Positions 37,896 through 48,645 of a stretch of DNA of 63,213 nucleotides are shown here, in pieces. The position numbers were made by a program, and so were the translations under genes. Origin of the DNA: an uncultured Alphaproteobacteria bacterium (GTDB lineage: Bacteria; Pseudomonadota; Alphaproteobacteria; Rhodobacterales; Rhodobacteraceae); contig CAJXHI010000016.1 in NCBI GenBank assembly GCA_913051655.1, positions 1 to 63,213 on the forward strand, in the 5' to 3' direction. The first letter of the stretch is position 1. Each line of letters begins with the position of its first letter. The notes under the pieces are model-generated. The model had not been told where the DNA came from, did no database searches, and was given only the letters and a program-made list of their open reading frames with translations.

Positions 37896-38083
37896 ACGAT
37901 ATCTCGCACACAGTAGCGCATCGCAAAATGTTGGAGGTGTTAGTCTGTCCTTTGACAAATGCGACGGTAGAATATTGCAAAGCGACGCAAGAGTTGATCA
38001 GTCAGAAGGCGGGGCTCGCCTTTCCGATACGCGATGGAATCCCAATCATGTTGGAAGATGAAGCCCGTAGTCTGGATGATTAA
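37892..38083 (+). CDS. Trm112 family protein
   Basis: A 63-residue protein starting at GTG inside the last codon of the Lon-domain gene. It shows [16 protein letters not shown] and [19 protein letters not shown], the Trm112/YcaR signature; of the usual zinc cysteines only one CP motif is kept. Trm112 proteins activate or stabilise methyltransferases. Translational coupling points to one operon with the two upstream genes. Confidence 0.9.
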   Translation: MNDISHTVAHRKMLEVLVCPLTNATVEYCKATQELISQKAGLAFPIRDGIPIMLEDEARSLDD

Positions 38084-38182
38084 ATTGCGGCTTATGACCC
38101 GCAATATTTATCAGGTGGCACCGCGAATTTGAGTATCTATAAAAGGATCAACCAATGTTTCTGTTTAGGGACCAAGGCTTGA

Positions 38183-38200
38183 TTTAGGAGGGCTCCTAAA
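38183..38200. repeat. Perfect 18-bp palindrome
   Basis: TTTAGGAG-GG-CTCCTAAA, eight-base arms with a two-base centre, lies between the convergent Trm112-like and ubiH genes. No T run follows on either strand, so it is either a weak bidirectional terminator or a protein-binding site. Confidence 0.5.
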
Positions 38201-38227
38201 GGTCATACTATGCTTAGGGCAGTATTA

Positions 38228-39445
38228 TTATTGCATCAGATGGGGAAGTTCACCCGACAAACCCGCCGCTTCACGCATCAGACAGCGTTTGAGATTGGGA
38301 AGTCCATTGACAAGCCCGATACCAAGTGTTCGAATGTCCTGAAGCAATCGACTACGATTTGAAAACAGGCGGTTAAGTCCATCCAGCGCAAGGGGCAGAG
38401 CTGTGGCATCAAAGCCACGCCATTCTTGATACCGGCTCAAGACGGTAGTTGATCCAAAATCCTCGCCCCTTTGTTTGGCTTCATAGATGATTTGGGTTAA
38501 CGCCGCAATATCCCTCATGCCCGCGTTCAATCCCTGACCCGCGATGGGGTGCATCCCATGGGCCGCATCGGCAACAAGGGCGACCCTGTCTGCTACGAGC
38601 CTTTTAGCGATACTCATTTCCAAAGGGAACGCGAAGCGTTTACCTGCTAGCGCGATATTGCCCAGAAAATCACCGAAGCGCGGTCGCAAAACATCCAAAT
38701 ATGCTTCATCGTTCAAGGACATAATGGTTTCAGTGTTTTCTGTGGTTTCAGTCCAGACGACTGAGCTGCGGTTTTTGTTCAGGGGAAGAATTGCAAGTGG
38801 CCCGGGCGGCATGAAATGTTGATAGGCGACCCCTTTATGTGGTTTTTCATGCTCTAAAGCGCAGACGAGAGAGGTTTGTGCATAATCCCAGCCGCTGTAG
38901 GCGATGCCTGCTTTCGCGGCAAAAGCGCTTTTACGGCCATCTGCAGCGATAACCAATTTAGCCTTAACTTTTGTTTTGCCCCCTTTAATGGATAACTCTG
39001 TTGATGTTGGTCCTGTGTTTTGTCCTATGACTTGTGTTTGATCCAAATAAATGATTTCGTCTTTGTCTTTAAGGCGATTTTGGAGTAGAGGTCGTAAATG
39101 CCGGTCTTCAATCATATGGCCCATGGGACCTTCCTCCAGGTCATATTTGGCAAAATGGAGCATGGACGGAGAGGGTATCTCTGCCACCCCACCATTACTA
39201 ATTTTGATATCGAAAATCGGTTGAGCAGTTTTTTCAAGATCGTCCCAAAGTTCCAATGCTTTCAGCATTCTAACAGAAGAATGGGCCATGGCGTATGATC
39301 TGCCATCAAAATCGCTGCTGCTTTGGATATTTGACGGTTTTGCATCAATGATGCAGGTCTTTAATCCATGTGCACGTGCACATACAGCCATTACGGCTCC
39401 CGCCAGCCCGCCGCCGATGATCGCGATATCTGTTGTTATTGTCAT
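38228..39445 (-). CDS. UbiH/UbiF-type FAD-dependent monooxygenase
   Basis: This 405-residue flavoprotein hydroxylates the ring of a ubiquinone precursor. It has the FAD Rossmann motif IIGGGLAGA at residues 9-17, the DG motif AADGRKSAF near 145, and the second FAD motif LVADAAHGMHPIAGQGLNAG near 275-295. The start at 39445 begins MTITTDIAIIGG; the frame runs on to 39481 without family-like residues. Which ring position it modifies (UbiH, UbiF or UbiL) cannot be told from sequence alone. It is divergent from the amidase gene. Confidence 0.9.
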   Translation of the reverse strand: MTITTDIAIIGGGLAGAVMAVCARAHGLKTCIIDAKPSNIQSSSDFDGRSYAMAHSSVRMLKALELWDDLEKTAQPIFDIKISNGGVAEIPSPSMLHFAKYDLEEGPMGHMIEDRHLRPLLQNRLKDKDEIIYLDQTQVIGQNTGPTSTELSIKGGKTKVKAKLVIAADGRKSAFAAKAGIAYSGWDYAQTSLVCALEHEKPHKGVAYQHFMPPGPLAILPLNKNRSSVVWTETTENTETIMSLNDEAYLDVLRPRFGDFLGNIALAGKRFAFPLEMSIAKRLVADRVALVADAAHGMHPIAGQGLNAGMRDIAALTQIIYEAKQRGEDFGSTTVLSRYQEWRGFDATALPLALDGLNRLFSNRSRLLQDIRTLGIGLVNGLPNLKRCLMREAAGLSGELPHLMQ

Positions 39446-39537
39446 AAACCTTAATATGATGGCATCGTTATGTTTGTCCATGTGCGTAGTTGCCGCTGAG
39501 GTGGCGCGTTACATTTGGCGTTAGTGAAGGAAAAACA

Positions 39538-40869
39538 ATGCAATCGATTCTGGAAATGTCCGCATCGGATCTGGGCAGGGAGATTGATGCGGGTATGTTG
39601 GATCCGGTAGAAATCATAGAGGCCTATCTTGAGGCCACTACGGCGCATCCAGAAGCCAAACGAATTTACACGATTATGACACCGAAGCGTGCTTTGGCCG
39701 AGGCGGAAATGGCGTCTCAGCGTGCGCGATCCGGAGAGCGGTTGTCTGTGCTCGATGGGGTTCCTATTAGTTGGAAAGATTTATTTGACACAGCTGGCGA
39801 TGTAACTGAAGCGGGCAGTGATCTTTTGGCTGGACGTATCCCTGAAAAAGATGCCCTTTGCCTTAGAAACGCAACAGCGGTAGGGCTTGTGTGTTTGGGG
39901 AAAACCCATATGTCGGAGCTCGCGTTTTCTGGCATTGGATTAAACCCGGTCAAAGAAACACCACCGTGTATAAATTTCCCTGATACTGTGCCGGGGGGAT
40001 CTTCTTCAGGTGCAGGGGCATCAGTAGCCTTTGGACTGTCGCCCGCAGCGATTGGGTCAGATACGGGTGGGTCTGTCCGTATCCCAGCGGCGTGGAATGA
40101 CCTCGTCGGATTGAAGACAACCTCGGGGCTGATTTCTCTTGAGGGTGTTGTGCCGCTTTGCGCATCATTTGATACGGTTGGACCTTTGACGAAGACAGTG
40201 GAAGATGCAGCGCATATTTTTACAGCCCTCGCGGGGCAGAGGGCGATGGACCTTGCTAATGCATCTCTTTCAGGGAGGCGCTTGGCCATTTTGAAAGGTG
40301 ATCTATTTGATGTCACGCGCAATGCGCCTGCTCAAGCCTTTCAGGAAAGTGTTGAAAAATTTGCAAAAGCAGGAGCAGAGATTAGGGAAGTCACTCTAGA
40401 TTTCCTGAGTGACGCAAATACGATGGGTGGACCGCTTTTTGTGGGGGAAGCGTATGGCACTTGGAAACATGTGATCGAGGCGGCGCCTGAAAAGATGTTT
40501 GCGCCTATCTGTGACCGTTTCAGACAGGGTGAAGACGTGAGTGCTGCAGATTTCGTGGCAGGCTGGCAGCAGCTTGAACGTTACAGGGCAGAGTTCAAAT
40601 CTTTGACGAATGGATTCGATGCAGTTATTTGTCCGACAGCTCCAATTATGCCGCCAAAAATAGACAGGCTGTTTAGCGATGATCAATATTATGTCACGGA
40701 AAACCTGTTTTCATTGCGGTATACCCGTATCGCCAATCTTATGGGGACATGCGCTGTGACCCTTCCTACGGGGTATCCCAGTTGCGGGGTGATGTTGGCG
40801 GCGGGAGCTTTTGAGGAAAGGCGGCTTTTGCGGCTTGCCATGGGGGCAGAACTGGCGCTGACTAGATAG
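39538..40869 (+). CDS. Amidase (amidase-signature family)
   Basis: The 443-residue enzyme has the amidase-signature core: the catalytic lysine in SWKDLFD (about residue 79), the cis-serine in PGGSSSGAGASVA (about 153), and the nucleophile in SDTGGSVRIPA (about 177). It hydrolyses an amide bond; specificity is unknown. It is related to GatA, but the transamidosome genes gatC and gatB are absent here. AAGGAA seven bases upstream supports the start at 39538. It heads the block amidase - aminotransferase - ftsK - lolA, an order I know from related bacteria. Confidence 0.9.
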   Translation: MQSILEMSASDLGREIDAGMLDPVEIIEAYLEATTAHPEAKRIYTIMTPKRALAEAEMASQRARSGERLSVLDGVPISWKDLFDTAGDVTEAGSDLLAGRIPEKDALCLRNATAVGLVCLGKTHMSELAFSGIGLNPVKETPPCINFPDTVPGGSSSGAGASVAFGLSPAAIGSDTGGSVRIPAAWNDLVGLKTTSGLISLEGVVPLCASFDTVGPLTKTVEDAAHIFTALAGQRAMDLANASLSGRRLAILKGDLFDVTRNAPAQAFQESVEKFAKAGAEIREVTLDFLSDANTMGGPLFVGEAYGTWKHVIEAAPEKMFAPICDRFRQGEDVSAADFVAGWQQLERYRAEFKSLTNGFDAVICPTAPIMPPKIDRLFSDDQYYVTENLFSLRYTRIANLMGTCAVTLPTGYPSCGVMLAAGAFEERRLLRLAMGAELALTR

Positions 40870-41010
40870 AACTAAGGGCACATTTCGAAAAAAAATGGTT
40901 TTGACACCAGATTTTCCAAAAAGTCAGCGGTTTCGGTAGACGCGGCGTCTTTCATTGATTATAGTTGTAAAAAATCGGGACGTTACGATCCCGAATATTG
41001 AGGCTATGAG

Positions 41011-42192
41011 ATGTTTCCTGAGCGGTTTTCGAACCTACCCGCTTATCCGTTTGCGCGTTTACGCAATCTATTGGATCCGGTTGCTTCGGAGCATTCCGTT
41101 CTGACAATGACAATCGGAGAGCCGCAGCATGCGTTTCCATCTTGGGTAGTCGATATCATCACTCAAAACGCCTCTGGTTTTAACAGCTACCCTCCGAATG
41201 ATGGCACGCAAGAGCTTAGGACAGCCATTTCTGGTTGGCTGGCGTGGCGTTATCAAATCGAGTTATGCGCAGAGAAGAACGTCATTGTTTTAAATGGTAC
41301 GCGTGAGGGGCTTTATAATGCGTCTATGGCCCTTTGCCCTGAAACGAAAAATGGGGCGCAACCTATAATATTGACGCCAAATCCATTTTATCAGGTTTAT
41401 ATGTTTGCCGCGCTTTCCGTAGGTGCGCGCTTAGAATTTGTGCCAGCCACCCGTGAAACAGGATATTTGCCAGATTACACGGCTTTGCCACCAATTGTTC
41501 TTAATCAAACGGCACTGGCTTATATTTGCTCACCTGCTAATCCACAGGGGGCCGTGGCAAGCAGAGAATATTGGAAAGAACTTATTTGTCTGGCTGAAAA
41601 ATACGATTTCAAAATTCTTGCAGATGAATGTTACAGTGAAATTTACCGCAATAATCCGCCAGTTGGGGCTTTGCAGATTGCCTCAGAAATGGGCGTGGGT
41701 CCCGAGCGTGTTATGATATTTCATTCGCTTTCAAAACGCTCCAACCTGCCAGGTTTGCGTTCAGGCTTTGCAGCGGGCGGCGAGAGATCAATCACGCAGT
41801 TGAAAACCATGCGAGCTTATTCAGGGGCGCCACTGCCTTTACCGTTGCAACGCGCTGCCGAGGCGGTTTGGGCAGATGAAACCCATGTTAAAGAAAACCG
41901 TGCCCTGTACCGAGAAAAATTCAATCTTGCAGACGACATTTTCGGGAATATTGAAGGTATCAGGATGCCAGAAGCTGGATTTTTTTTGTGGCTTCCTTAC
42001 CATGATGATGAAGAGGCAGCAGTGAAACTGTGGAAAGAAGAAGGCCTTCGCGTGCTTCCGGGGCGATATTTGTCCCAAGATGTGAACGGCTGTAATCCTG
42101 GAAATAATTATATCCGTGTAGCGCTTGTCGCGGACAAAGCGCAAACCGAACTGGCTTTGCTGAAAATTCGCAGATGCCTTTATAACGTATGA
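41011..42192 (+). CDS. Class I/II aminotransferase (DapC-like)
   Basis: A fold-type I PLP aminotransferase of 393 residues. The PLP lysine is in [17 protein letters not shown] (about residue 236), and [14 protein letters not shown] near 170 carries the asparagine that contacts PLP. The SKRSN-PGLRSGF string is typical of the succinyldiaminopimelate aminotransferase (DapC) group, which supplies lysine and peptidoglycan precursors; this fits its place next to ftsK but remains an inference. It ends eight bases before ftsK. An imperfect inverted repeat lies at 40975-40994 in its leader. Confidence 0.9.
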   Translation: MFPERFSNLPAYPFARLRNLLDPVASEHSVLTMTIGEPQHAFPSWVVDIITQNASGFNSYPPNDGTQELRTAISGWLAWRYQIELCAEKNVIVLNGTREGLYNASMALCPETKNGAQPIILTPNPFYQVYMFAALSVGARLEFVPATRETGYLPDYTALPPIVLNQTALAYICSPANPQGAVASREYWKELICLAEKYDFKILADECYSEIYRNNPPVGALQIASEMGVGPERVMIFHSLSKRSNLPGLRSGFAAGGERSITQLKTMRAYSGAPLPLPLQRAAEAVWADETHVKENRALYREKFNLADDIFGNIEGIRMPEAGFFLWLPYHDDEEAAVKLWKEEGLRVLPGRYLSQDVNGCNPGNNYIRVALVADKAQTELALLKIRRCLYNV

Positions 42193-42199
42193 GGTAGAT

Positions 42200-45121
42200 A
42201 TGGCATATCATTCCACACATGAACGCAGCCCATTTATCGACACCCAGCTTCGAGCCGTTTTGGAACAACGCGGGATCGAGCTTTTGGGTATCGGATTGAT
42301 CGGCCTGAGCGTTTTGATCGGCGTGATGGTGTGGAGCTATTCGCCTGAAGATCCGAGTTGGCTGTCTGCAACAGATGCGCCAGTACAGAATTTGTTGGGC
42401 GTGAAAGGGGCGTCGATTGCGGCGCCGGTGATGCTCGTTCTTGGATGGTCAAGCTGGACGTTTGTGGTTTTGAGTGCAGGTTGGGGCCTTCGTTGCATCA
42501 TACACATAGGTGCTGACAGAGCGCTTTGGCGTCTTGTTTTTGCGCCTTTTGCGATTGCACTTCTGGCACTTTATTGCGCGAGCCTCGTGCCACCTGCCAT
42601 ATGGACACATAGTTTCGGGATGGGCGGATTGTTTGGGGATACCATTCTTCAACAGGCTCTTTTGCTTATACCTTTCACGGATCGTGGGAATGTTCTGCTA
42701 ACCTCTTTCGTGACGGGCGTCTCTTTCGTGGGAATGTTGCTATTTTGTCTTGGATTTACGCGCCACGAGCTTGGTCGTCTTGTACGTTTTTTATTTACGG
42801 GCTTGGTAATGACCTTTGCCCTTTTGATGAGTGTTCTTGGTCGAAGCAGATCGCGTGCGTTGAAAGCTGCGCCCTCATTAAATGCCAACTCTTCATGCGA
42901 TATGGATGGTAAGGATGGCCGGCACCAAATCGCAGTGCATCCTGTCGTCAAGCAAACCAAGCGGGCAGTGACAGCAGCACAAGGCGGGCTGTCACTGCCG
43001 CCGGCACCAGCCTTTGTTGAGGAGGGTGAGAGTTTTGACCTTCAAGAAGAGGCTGCGCAAAAGCACAGCTTGTTTTCTTTGATGCCTTCTTTCGTAAAAC
43101 GCTCGGAAAAAATCTCAGCGCAAGAATCGGTCGAAGAAAATGCGCAAATTAAGGATCCTTATCTGCATGGTGATGAGCGACTTAAGGTGAAAATCACCAA
43201 TGTGATTAAATCGCGAGTGCGCCGTCGCTCCGAGTTGGTGGCCGATACATCGAGCTCCCGCGGACTTTTGTCGCACGAACAAGAAAACTCTGACTTGGAT
43301 ATGCAAAAACCTTCGTTGCGGATTGAGCCTCGCGTTACAAAACGGCAGTTTGAAGCGGTAGCGACAGTGGAGGCATGTGTAGAGGAGCCCTCTGTTGAGC
43401 CCAAACAGCAGGGGCTTAATATTTTGGAGAATATGGGTCTGCATCATATGGAGCCAGAAGCAACCACTTATCCCCCGCAGAGCCTTGGCACTCTACCAAA
43501 GTATGAGCCGAAAAAAGTGGTACAGCCCCCTTTACGAAAACCTATTACGCAATCCTCTCAAGCGAAAAGGGAGGCCCAACCCAGCCTTAAATTTGATGAC
43601 TCTCAGCTTGAATATGAACTTCCTCCGCTTAGCCTGCTTGCTAATCCGGTCGTGATAGAGCGCCAGTATCTTTCGGATGAGAGCCTTGAAGAAAACGCGC
43701 GTCTTCTTGAGTCGGTTTTGGATGATTACGGTGTGCGCGGAGAAATCGTTTCAGTCAGACCCGGACCGGTCGTAACCATGTATGAATTGGAACCGGCTCC
43801 AGGGTTGAAAGCCAGCCGTGTTATCGGCCTGTCTGATGATATTGCACGCTCCATGTCAGCGCTGTCGGCAAGAGTCTCAACCATCCCCGGTAAGACGGTC
43901 ATCGGGATAGAGTTGCCCAACGAAAACCGCGAAAAGGTAGTTTTACGCGAAATTCTAGCCTCCAAATTTTTTGGTGATGGCAATCAAAAACTGCCCATCG
44001 CGCTTGGTAAAGATATTGGTGGTGAACCTGTTGTGGCAAACCTTGCAAAAATGCCTCATCTTCTAATTGCAGGAACCACGGGATCAGGTAAATCCGTAGC
44101 GATCAATACCATGATTCTATCGCTCCTTTACAAGCTTACTCCGGATGAATGCCGCTTAATCATGATAGATCCCAAAATGTTAGAATTAAGCGTCTATGAC
44201 GGTATTCCCCATTTGCTAAGCCCCGTTGTCACAGACCCTAAAAAGGCGGTCATAGCGCTAAAATGGGTCGTGGGAGAAATGGAAGAGCGGTATCGCAAAA
44301 TGTCTAAGATGGGCGTGCGAAACATAGATGGGTACAATGGCCGTGTGGAGGACACGTTGGTCAAAGGCGAAATGTTTAGCCGTACAGTCCAGACTGGATT
44401 TGACGATGACACGGGCGAACCTGTCTTTGAAACCGAAGAATTCGCACCTGAAAAAATGCCTTACATCGTTGTCATCGTTGATGAAATGGCAGATTTGATG
44501 ATGGTTGCGGGTAAGGAAATAGAAGCTTGTATTCAGCGTCTCGCCCAAATGGCGCGCGCCTCTGGAATCCATCTGATCATGGCTACACAGCGACCGTCTG
44601 TCGATGTGATCACCGGAACAATTAAAGCAAACTTCCCAACGCGTATTTCCTTCCAAGTGACCAGTAAAATTGACAGCCGGACGATCCTTGGCGAAATGGG
44701 GGCAGAGCAGCTCCTGGGCATGGGTGACATGCTTTATATGGCTGGTGGATCCAAGATTTCCCGCTGCCATGGTCCATTTGTCAGCGATGAGGAAGTCGAA
44801 GAGGTGGTCAGCTATCTCAAAGCTTATGGCCCACCCGAATACAAAAGTGGTGTGGTCGATGGTCCGGAAGATGATTCCGCCGATAGCATTGATCTTGTTC
44901 TGGGCTTGGGAGGTAATACTGATGGTGAAGATGCCCTTTATGATCAAGCAGTCGCGATTATTTTAAAGGATCGCAAATGTTCCACTAGCTATATCCAAAG
45001 GAAATTGGCGATCGGCTATAATAAAGCGGCCCGTTTGGTCGAGCAAATGGAAGACGAAAGGCTTGTCAGTGCTGCAAACCACGTTGGGAAACGCGAAATA
45101 CTTCTGCCAGAGCAGCGATAA
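42200..45121 (+). CDS. ftsK: DNA translocase FtsK
   Basis: FtsK sits at the division septum and pumps chromosome ends to resolve dimers. The 973-residue protein has four or so N-terminal membrane helices (residues about 30-215), a variable linker (about 220-470), and the motor domain with Walker [14 protein letters not shown] near 626 and Walker [14 protein letters not shown] near 755. The C-terminal gamma winged helix (about 905-970), with [19 protein letters not shown], reads the KOPS polarity motifs. All parts are intact. It is followed 69 nt later by lolA. Confidence 0.96.
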   Translation: MAYHSTHERSPFIDTQLRAVLEQRGIELLGIGLIGLSVLIGVMVWSYSPEDPSWLSATDAPVQNLLGVKGASIAAPVMLVLGWSSWTFVVLSAGWGLRCIIHIGADRALWRLVFAPFAIALLALYCASLVPPAIWTHSFGMGGLFGDTILQQALLLIPFTDRGNVLLTSFVTGVSFVGMLLFCLGFTRHELGRLVRFLFTGLVMTFALLMSVLGRSRSRALKAAPSLNANSSCDMDGKDGRHQIAVHPVVKQTKRAVTAAQGGLSLPPAPAFVEEGESFDLQEEAAQKHSLFSLMPSFVKRSEKISAQESVEENAQIKDPYLHGDERLKVKITNVIKSRVRRRSELVADTSSSRGLLSHEQENSDLDMQKPSLRIEPRVTKRQFEAVATVEACVEEPSVEPKQQGLNILENMGLHHMEPEATTYPPQSLGTLPKYEPKKVVQPPLRKPITQSSQAKREAQPSLKFDDSQLEYELPPLSLLANPVVIERQYLSDESLEENARLLESVLDDYGVRGEIVSVRPGPVVTMYELEPAPGLKASRVIGLSDDIARSMSALSARVSTIPGKTVIGIELPNENREKVVLREILASKFFGDGNQKLPIALGKDIGGEPVVANLAKMPHLLIAGTTGSGKSVAINTMILSLLYKLTPDECRLIMIDPKMLELSVYDGIPHLLSPVVTDPKKAVIALKWVVGEMEERYRKMSKMGVRNIDGYNGRVEDTLVKGEMFSRTVQTGFDDDTGEPVFETEEFAPEKMPYIVVIVDEMADLMMVAGKEIEACIQRLAQMARASGIHLIMATQRPSVDVITGTIKANFPTRISFQVTSKIDSRTILGEMGAEQLLGMGDMLYMAGGSKISRCHGPFVSDEEVEEVVSYLKAYGPPEYKSGVVDGPEDDSADSIDLVLGLGGNTDGEDALYDQAVAIILKDRKCSTSYIQRKLAIGYNKAARLVEQMEDERLVSAANHVGKREILLPEQR

Positions 45122-45190
45122 GTTGCCGATAAATGTTATCATAGATCTGTTTGCGCTGGTGTCACGCAGTGCTAAATATATACTAACGTT

Positions 45191-45799
45191 ATGGTTCATA
45201 TTCTACATATCGTGCCTTTTTTGTCTGCTTTATGTCTGTCCACAGCGGTTTGGGCAGATAAGATCAGCATCAATGCGCTGTCTTTATATTTGGACGGTTT
45301 GCGGACTGTTGAGGCAAAATTTACGCAAATCAATTCAGACGGAAGTTTGTCTACAGGGTCTCTTTACATCAAACGTCCTGGACGAATTCGGTTTGAATAC
45401 GATCCCCCAAACGATGCGCTTGTTCTCGCTGCGGGGGGGCAATTGGCCATTTTTGATCCCAATGGCAATGACGTTCCAGAAAGCTATCCACTGAGTAAAA
45501 CGCCGTTGTCTTTAATCTTAGCGGATAACATCAATCTGTCTCATGAAAGTATGGTCCGCACACACCAATTTGACGGCACGTCTACAATTTTGACGGTCCA
45601 AGATCCTGAACATCCTGAGCGGGGGCGTATGGCGCTTGTCTTCACTGGACCTAATCCTCAATTGCGCCAATGGGTGATTGAGGACCAGAATGGGGAACAA
45701 ACGGTTGTTGTACTCAACGATGTGACGACAGATATGTTACTGAATGACAATCTGTTTAATGTTTTGATCAATCAAGAAAAACGCCGCAGAAAGAACTGA
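45191..45799 (+). CDS. lolA: Outer-membrane lipoprotein carrier LolA
   Basis: LolA carries lipoproteins across the periplasm. The 202-residue protein has a signal peptide of about 22 residues ending STAVWA, then a beta-rich fold with TVEAKFTQIN, GSLYIKRPGRIRFEYDPP and a hydrophobic half-barrel. Position after ftsK is the common order in alphaproteobacteria. Confidence 0.92.
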   Translation: MVHILHIVPFLSALCLSTAVWADKISINALSLYLDGLRTVEAKFTQINSDGSLSTGSLYIKRPGRIRFEYDPPNDALVLAAGGQLAIFDPNGNDVPESYPLSKTPLSLILADNINLSHESMVRTHQFDGTSTILTVQDPEHPERGRMALVFTGPNPQLRQWVIEDQNGEQTVVVLNDVTTDMLLNDNLFNVLINQEKRRRKN

Positions 45800-45853
45800 C
45801 ACTGATATCGGTATAATAGATAAAATAGCACCGCGTTAGACGGTGGCACGATT

Positions 45854-46441
45854 TTAGAGCTTATTACATCGTCTAAGCTGCGTTTTGTATACAGATGCCC
45901 TTCTCGACACTTTTTTTGCTACGCCCATGAGCCAAGACTTTTTGCGGTAACTGCCTCTGGCGTATCCTGTTTGTCCTTCGTGATAAGCGAGATATTGGTT
46001 CTTGGTGTCTGAGAGGGGCACACCGTTGCTTCGTTTCGTATTGTTCATATACCAGCCCATAAAATCGGTCGCATCGCTTATATTGCTGCGTCTGGCGGCA
46101 AATCGGCCAGTAGATTTTTTATATTCGTCCCAAGTTCCATCAAGAGCTTGCGCATAGCCATAGGCAGAACTTTGACGACCTCGTGGGATTATCCCGAGGA
46201 TATAGCGCATCGGCGTTTTTGCATTGGCTTTAAAACGGCTCTCCTGATAAATGACCGCCATTTGTACATTTATAGGTACGCCCCAGCGACGCTCTGTTGC
46301 TATGAACGCCTTGAGGTATCTAGGGCGCTGCTCAACAATAGAACAAGCATTATCCAAATTGCGTGGAGCGGTACCGGAGGGCACAAGGCCACAAGATCCC
46401 AATATGCAAACGGTAAGAATCGCAGAAATGTTATGCCTCAT
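45854..46441 (-). CDS. Lytic transglycosylase lipoprotein (SLT fold)
   Basis: The 195-residue protein has a lipoprotein signal (ILGSC, C17 acylated) and a lysozyme-like domain. The catalytic glutamate is in VIYQESRFKA (about residue 67), and AYGYAQALDGTWDEYK near 118 is the second SLT motif. It would cleave peptidoglycan between MurNAc and GlcNAc from the membrane. It is divergent from hspQ with 273 bases between; that spacer shows no further gene. Confidence 0.87.
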   Translation of the reverse strand: MRHNISAILTVCILGSCGLVPSGTAPRNLDNACSIVEQRPRYLKAFIATERRWGVPINVQMAVIYQESRFKANAKTPMRYILGIIPRGRQSSAYGYAQALDGTWDEYKKSTGRFAARRSNISDATDFMGWYMNNTKRSNGVPLSDTKNQYLAYHEGQTGYARGSYRKKSWLMGVAKKVSRRASVYKTQLRRCNKL

Positions 46442-46714
46442 TTAACACGCCTCGGTTTTATTATTTTTTTATGTATACTCTATTTTTCTGAGCGGCTAAA
46501 GTGTAATCGCGGGCCAAAAGATTGCAGGTGAAATAATTCAAAGGGTTAAGTGGACATGCCTTTAGAGTATTTGCTTAACAGTGTGCTCCATTCCCACTTA
46601 TTTCTGATTGCAATTAATGCTGGAAAATTAACTGATTGTTTCTGAGAATATCCATTCTTTTATTGGACAAATACATCGTGAAAGACATATAAGGCCGGAA
46701 TAGGGACTTATACG

Positions 46715-47041
46715 ATGTACACGCACAGCGCGAAATATTACTTAGGCCAGATTGTTCGGCACAAAAAGCACCCGTTTCGCGGGGTGGTTTTCGACGTGGA
46801 TCCTGAATTTAACAACACTGAAGAATGGTACCAATCCATTCCAGAAGACAGCCGCCCGATCAAAGAGCAACCGTACTACCATCTTCTCGCTGAAAATGAG
46901 CATAGCTTTTACGTGGCCTATGTCTCTGAGCAAAATCTTATTGAGGACATGTCTGGTGAACCTGTTGGTCATCCAGACATCCCCGACCTGTTTGGCCCTT
47001 TAGAGAATGGGCATTATCCGCTTCATTTCCAGATGAACTAA
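46715..47041 (+). CDS. hspQ: Heat shock protein HspQ
   Basis: This 108-residue protein has the HspQ/YccV hemimethylated-DNA-binding-like fold: AKYYLGQIVRHKKHPFRGVVFDVDP at the start, in short GQIVRH and FRGVVFDVDP, and YYHLLAENEHSFYVAYVSEQNL. HspQ is a Lon specificity enhancer and was first described as binding oriC-region DNA. It is convergent with ggt (26 bases between stops). Confidence 0.93.
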   Translation: MYTHSAKYYLGQIVRHKKHPFRGVVFDVDPEFNNTEEWYQSIPEDSRPIKEQPYYHLLAENEHSFYVAYVSEQNLIEDMSGEPVGHPDIPDLFGPLENGHYPLHFQMN

Positions 47042-47067
47042 AGCGGTTCATTTTTCCGACTTCTTGG

Positions 47068-48645
47068 TTAATAACCAATAGCGCACCCATCTTTTCTGGG
47101 ATCCGAGGCTCCTTCAAGTACACCGTTCTCATGGATATAAATGGCTTGTGCTCCACCGATCGCTTCAATGTCCTGTGTGACTTGATGACCCATATCAGAA
47201 AGTTCCTGCACCACCGATTGCGCATATCCACGTTCCACTTTCATTAGACCATCGTCAGAAAAACAGCGTGGGGCATCTATGGCTTCTTGCGGGGAAAGGC
47301 CAAAATCTAACATATTTGTCATCACCCGCGCATGGCCAACCGATTGATACTGCCCCCCCATAACACCAAAGGTCATCTGAACCTTTTCCTCTTTGCGCAA
47401 CATCGCGGGAATGATCGTATGCATCGGCCGCGTTTGTGGTTTTAATTCGTTTGCGTGGCCTTTGATGAGGTTAAATCCTGCCCCACGATTTTGGAATAAG
47501 ATGCCATACCGATCGGTGGCAATGCCGGAACCAAAGCTTTCAAAGATGGAATAGATCAAGGACACTACCATATGGTCCTTATCAACGACTGTGATGTAAA
47601 CCGTATCTCTGTGATAGGTTTCACTTAAGGCGCTTTGATGCGGACGAGCTTTCTTTAGGTCAATCATATCTGCAAGGCGTTTGGCACTGTCAATGGACAA
47701 CATTTCTTCCAGTGCAGTTGTATGCCTAGGATCGGCAATAATCCGATTTCTTGCATCGTAGGCAAGCTTTGTAGCTTCGGCCTCAAGATGCGCTCGCGTA
47801 GTACCGAAGGGATCAAGGCTGGCGATGTCGAATTGTGAAAGGATATTGAGCATTAAGATTGCTGTTGCACCAGACCCATTAGGAGGATGCTCTATCAAAT
47901 CCGTATCTTTATAAGTGCCGCTGATTGGATCGGTGTAAAACGCTCTTTGATCTGCGAAATCTTCAAGTGTATGCGTCCCACCAAGCGCGCGGAGTGAAGA
48001 CACCATGTCTTCGGCTACAGCGCCGCAGTAGAACCCATCCCGTCCTTTTTTGGCAATTTCGCGCAACACTTCTGCCTGACCCAGCGCTTGAAATAAATCG
48101 CCCACCTTTGGCGCGTTGCCGCAGATGCTAAAATAATGTTGCGCGGCGCCCTGCAAGCGGTTCACATTATTTTTCCAATCATGGCCGACGCGTGGCGCAA
48201 CGGGAACGCCTTCTGTGGCGTAGTGAATACTTGGCGCAAGCAGTGTATCAAGGCCAAGTTTTCCCCAATCATCGCTGAGCTGGCAAAATGCATCTATCGC
48301 TCCGGGTACGGTAACTGCATCGGCTGTGCAACGGGGCATCTTCTCATAACCTTTTTCGCGTAGCTTGTCAGCATTTAGGCCGGAAGGTGCTTTTCCTGAA
48401 GCATTCATAGCCTTGATTTCTTGGCTGCCGGCAGGTGAGAAAAGAACGAAGCAATCTCCACCGATGCCCGTCATTTGTGGTTCACAGATTCCGAGTATAA
48501 CAGCACCCGCTATTGCGGCATCCATAGCATTTCCGCCAAGCTCGAGGATGTTTACAGCGGTCTTTGCCGCCAATGGATGAGATGTGGCGCATAGCCCGTT
48601 GGCCGTAAGTACCGGTGACCGACCGGGTAAATGGAAGTCTCGCAT
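47068..48645 (-). CDS. Gamma-glutamyltransferase family protein
   Basis: The 525-residue protein is a GGT-type N-terminal-nucleophile hydrolase that matures by self-cleavage. The N-terminal half has GGNAMDAAIAGAVILGICEP and MTGIGGDCFVL; the nucleophile threonine is in HRDTVYITVVDKD (about residue 346), where cleavage would leave the small chain. The C-terminal half has FGVMGGQYQSVGHARV. No signal peptide is visible, unlike the periplasmic E. coli Ggt, so the cytosolic GGT-like branch is more likely. It could act on glutathione like the ChaC protein at 9714, or on another gamma-glutamyl or acyl substrate. Confidence 0.9.
   Translation of the reverse strand: MRDFHLPGRSPVLTANGLCATSHPLAAKTAVNILELGGNAMDAAIAGAVILGICEPQMTGIGGDCFVLFSPAGSQEIKAMNASGKAPSGLNADKLREKGYEKMPRCTADAVTVPGAIDAFCQLSDDWGKLGLDTLLAPSIHYATEGVPVAPRVGHDWKNNVNRLQGAAQHYFSICGNAPKVGDLFQALGQAEVLREIAKKGRDGFYCGAVAEDMVSSLRALGGTHTLEDFADQRAFYTDPISGTYKDTDLIEHPPNGSGATAILMLNILSQFDIASLDPFGTTRAHLEAEATKLAYDARNRIIADPRHTTALEEMLSIDSAKRLADMIDLKKARPHQSALSETYHRDTVYITVVDKDHMVVSLIYSIFESFGSGIATDRYGILFQNRGAGFNLIKGHANELKPQTRPMHTIIPAMLRKEEKVQMTFGVMGGQYQSVGHARVMTNMLDFGLSPQEAIDAPRCFSDDGLMKVERGYAQSVVQELSDMGHQVTQDIEAIGGAQAIYIHENGVLEGASDPRKDGCAIGY

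Noticed and set aside
39538-40869. Glutamyl-tRNA amidotransferase subunit A
   Set aside because: The amidase signature is shared, but gatB and gatC are absent and the neighbours (aminotransferase, ftsK) fit a generic amidase.
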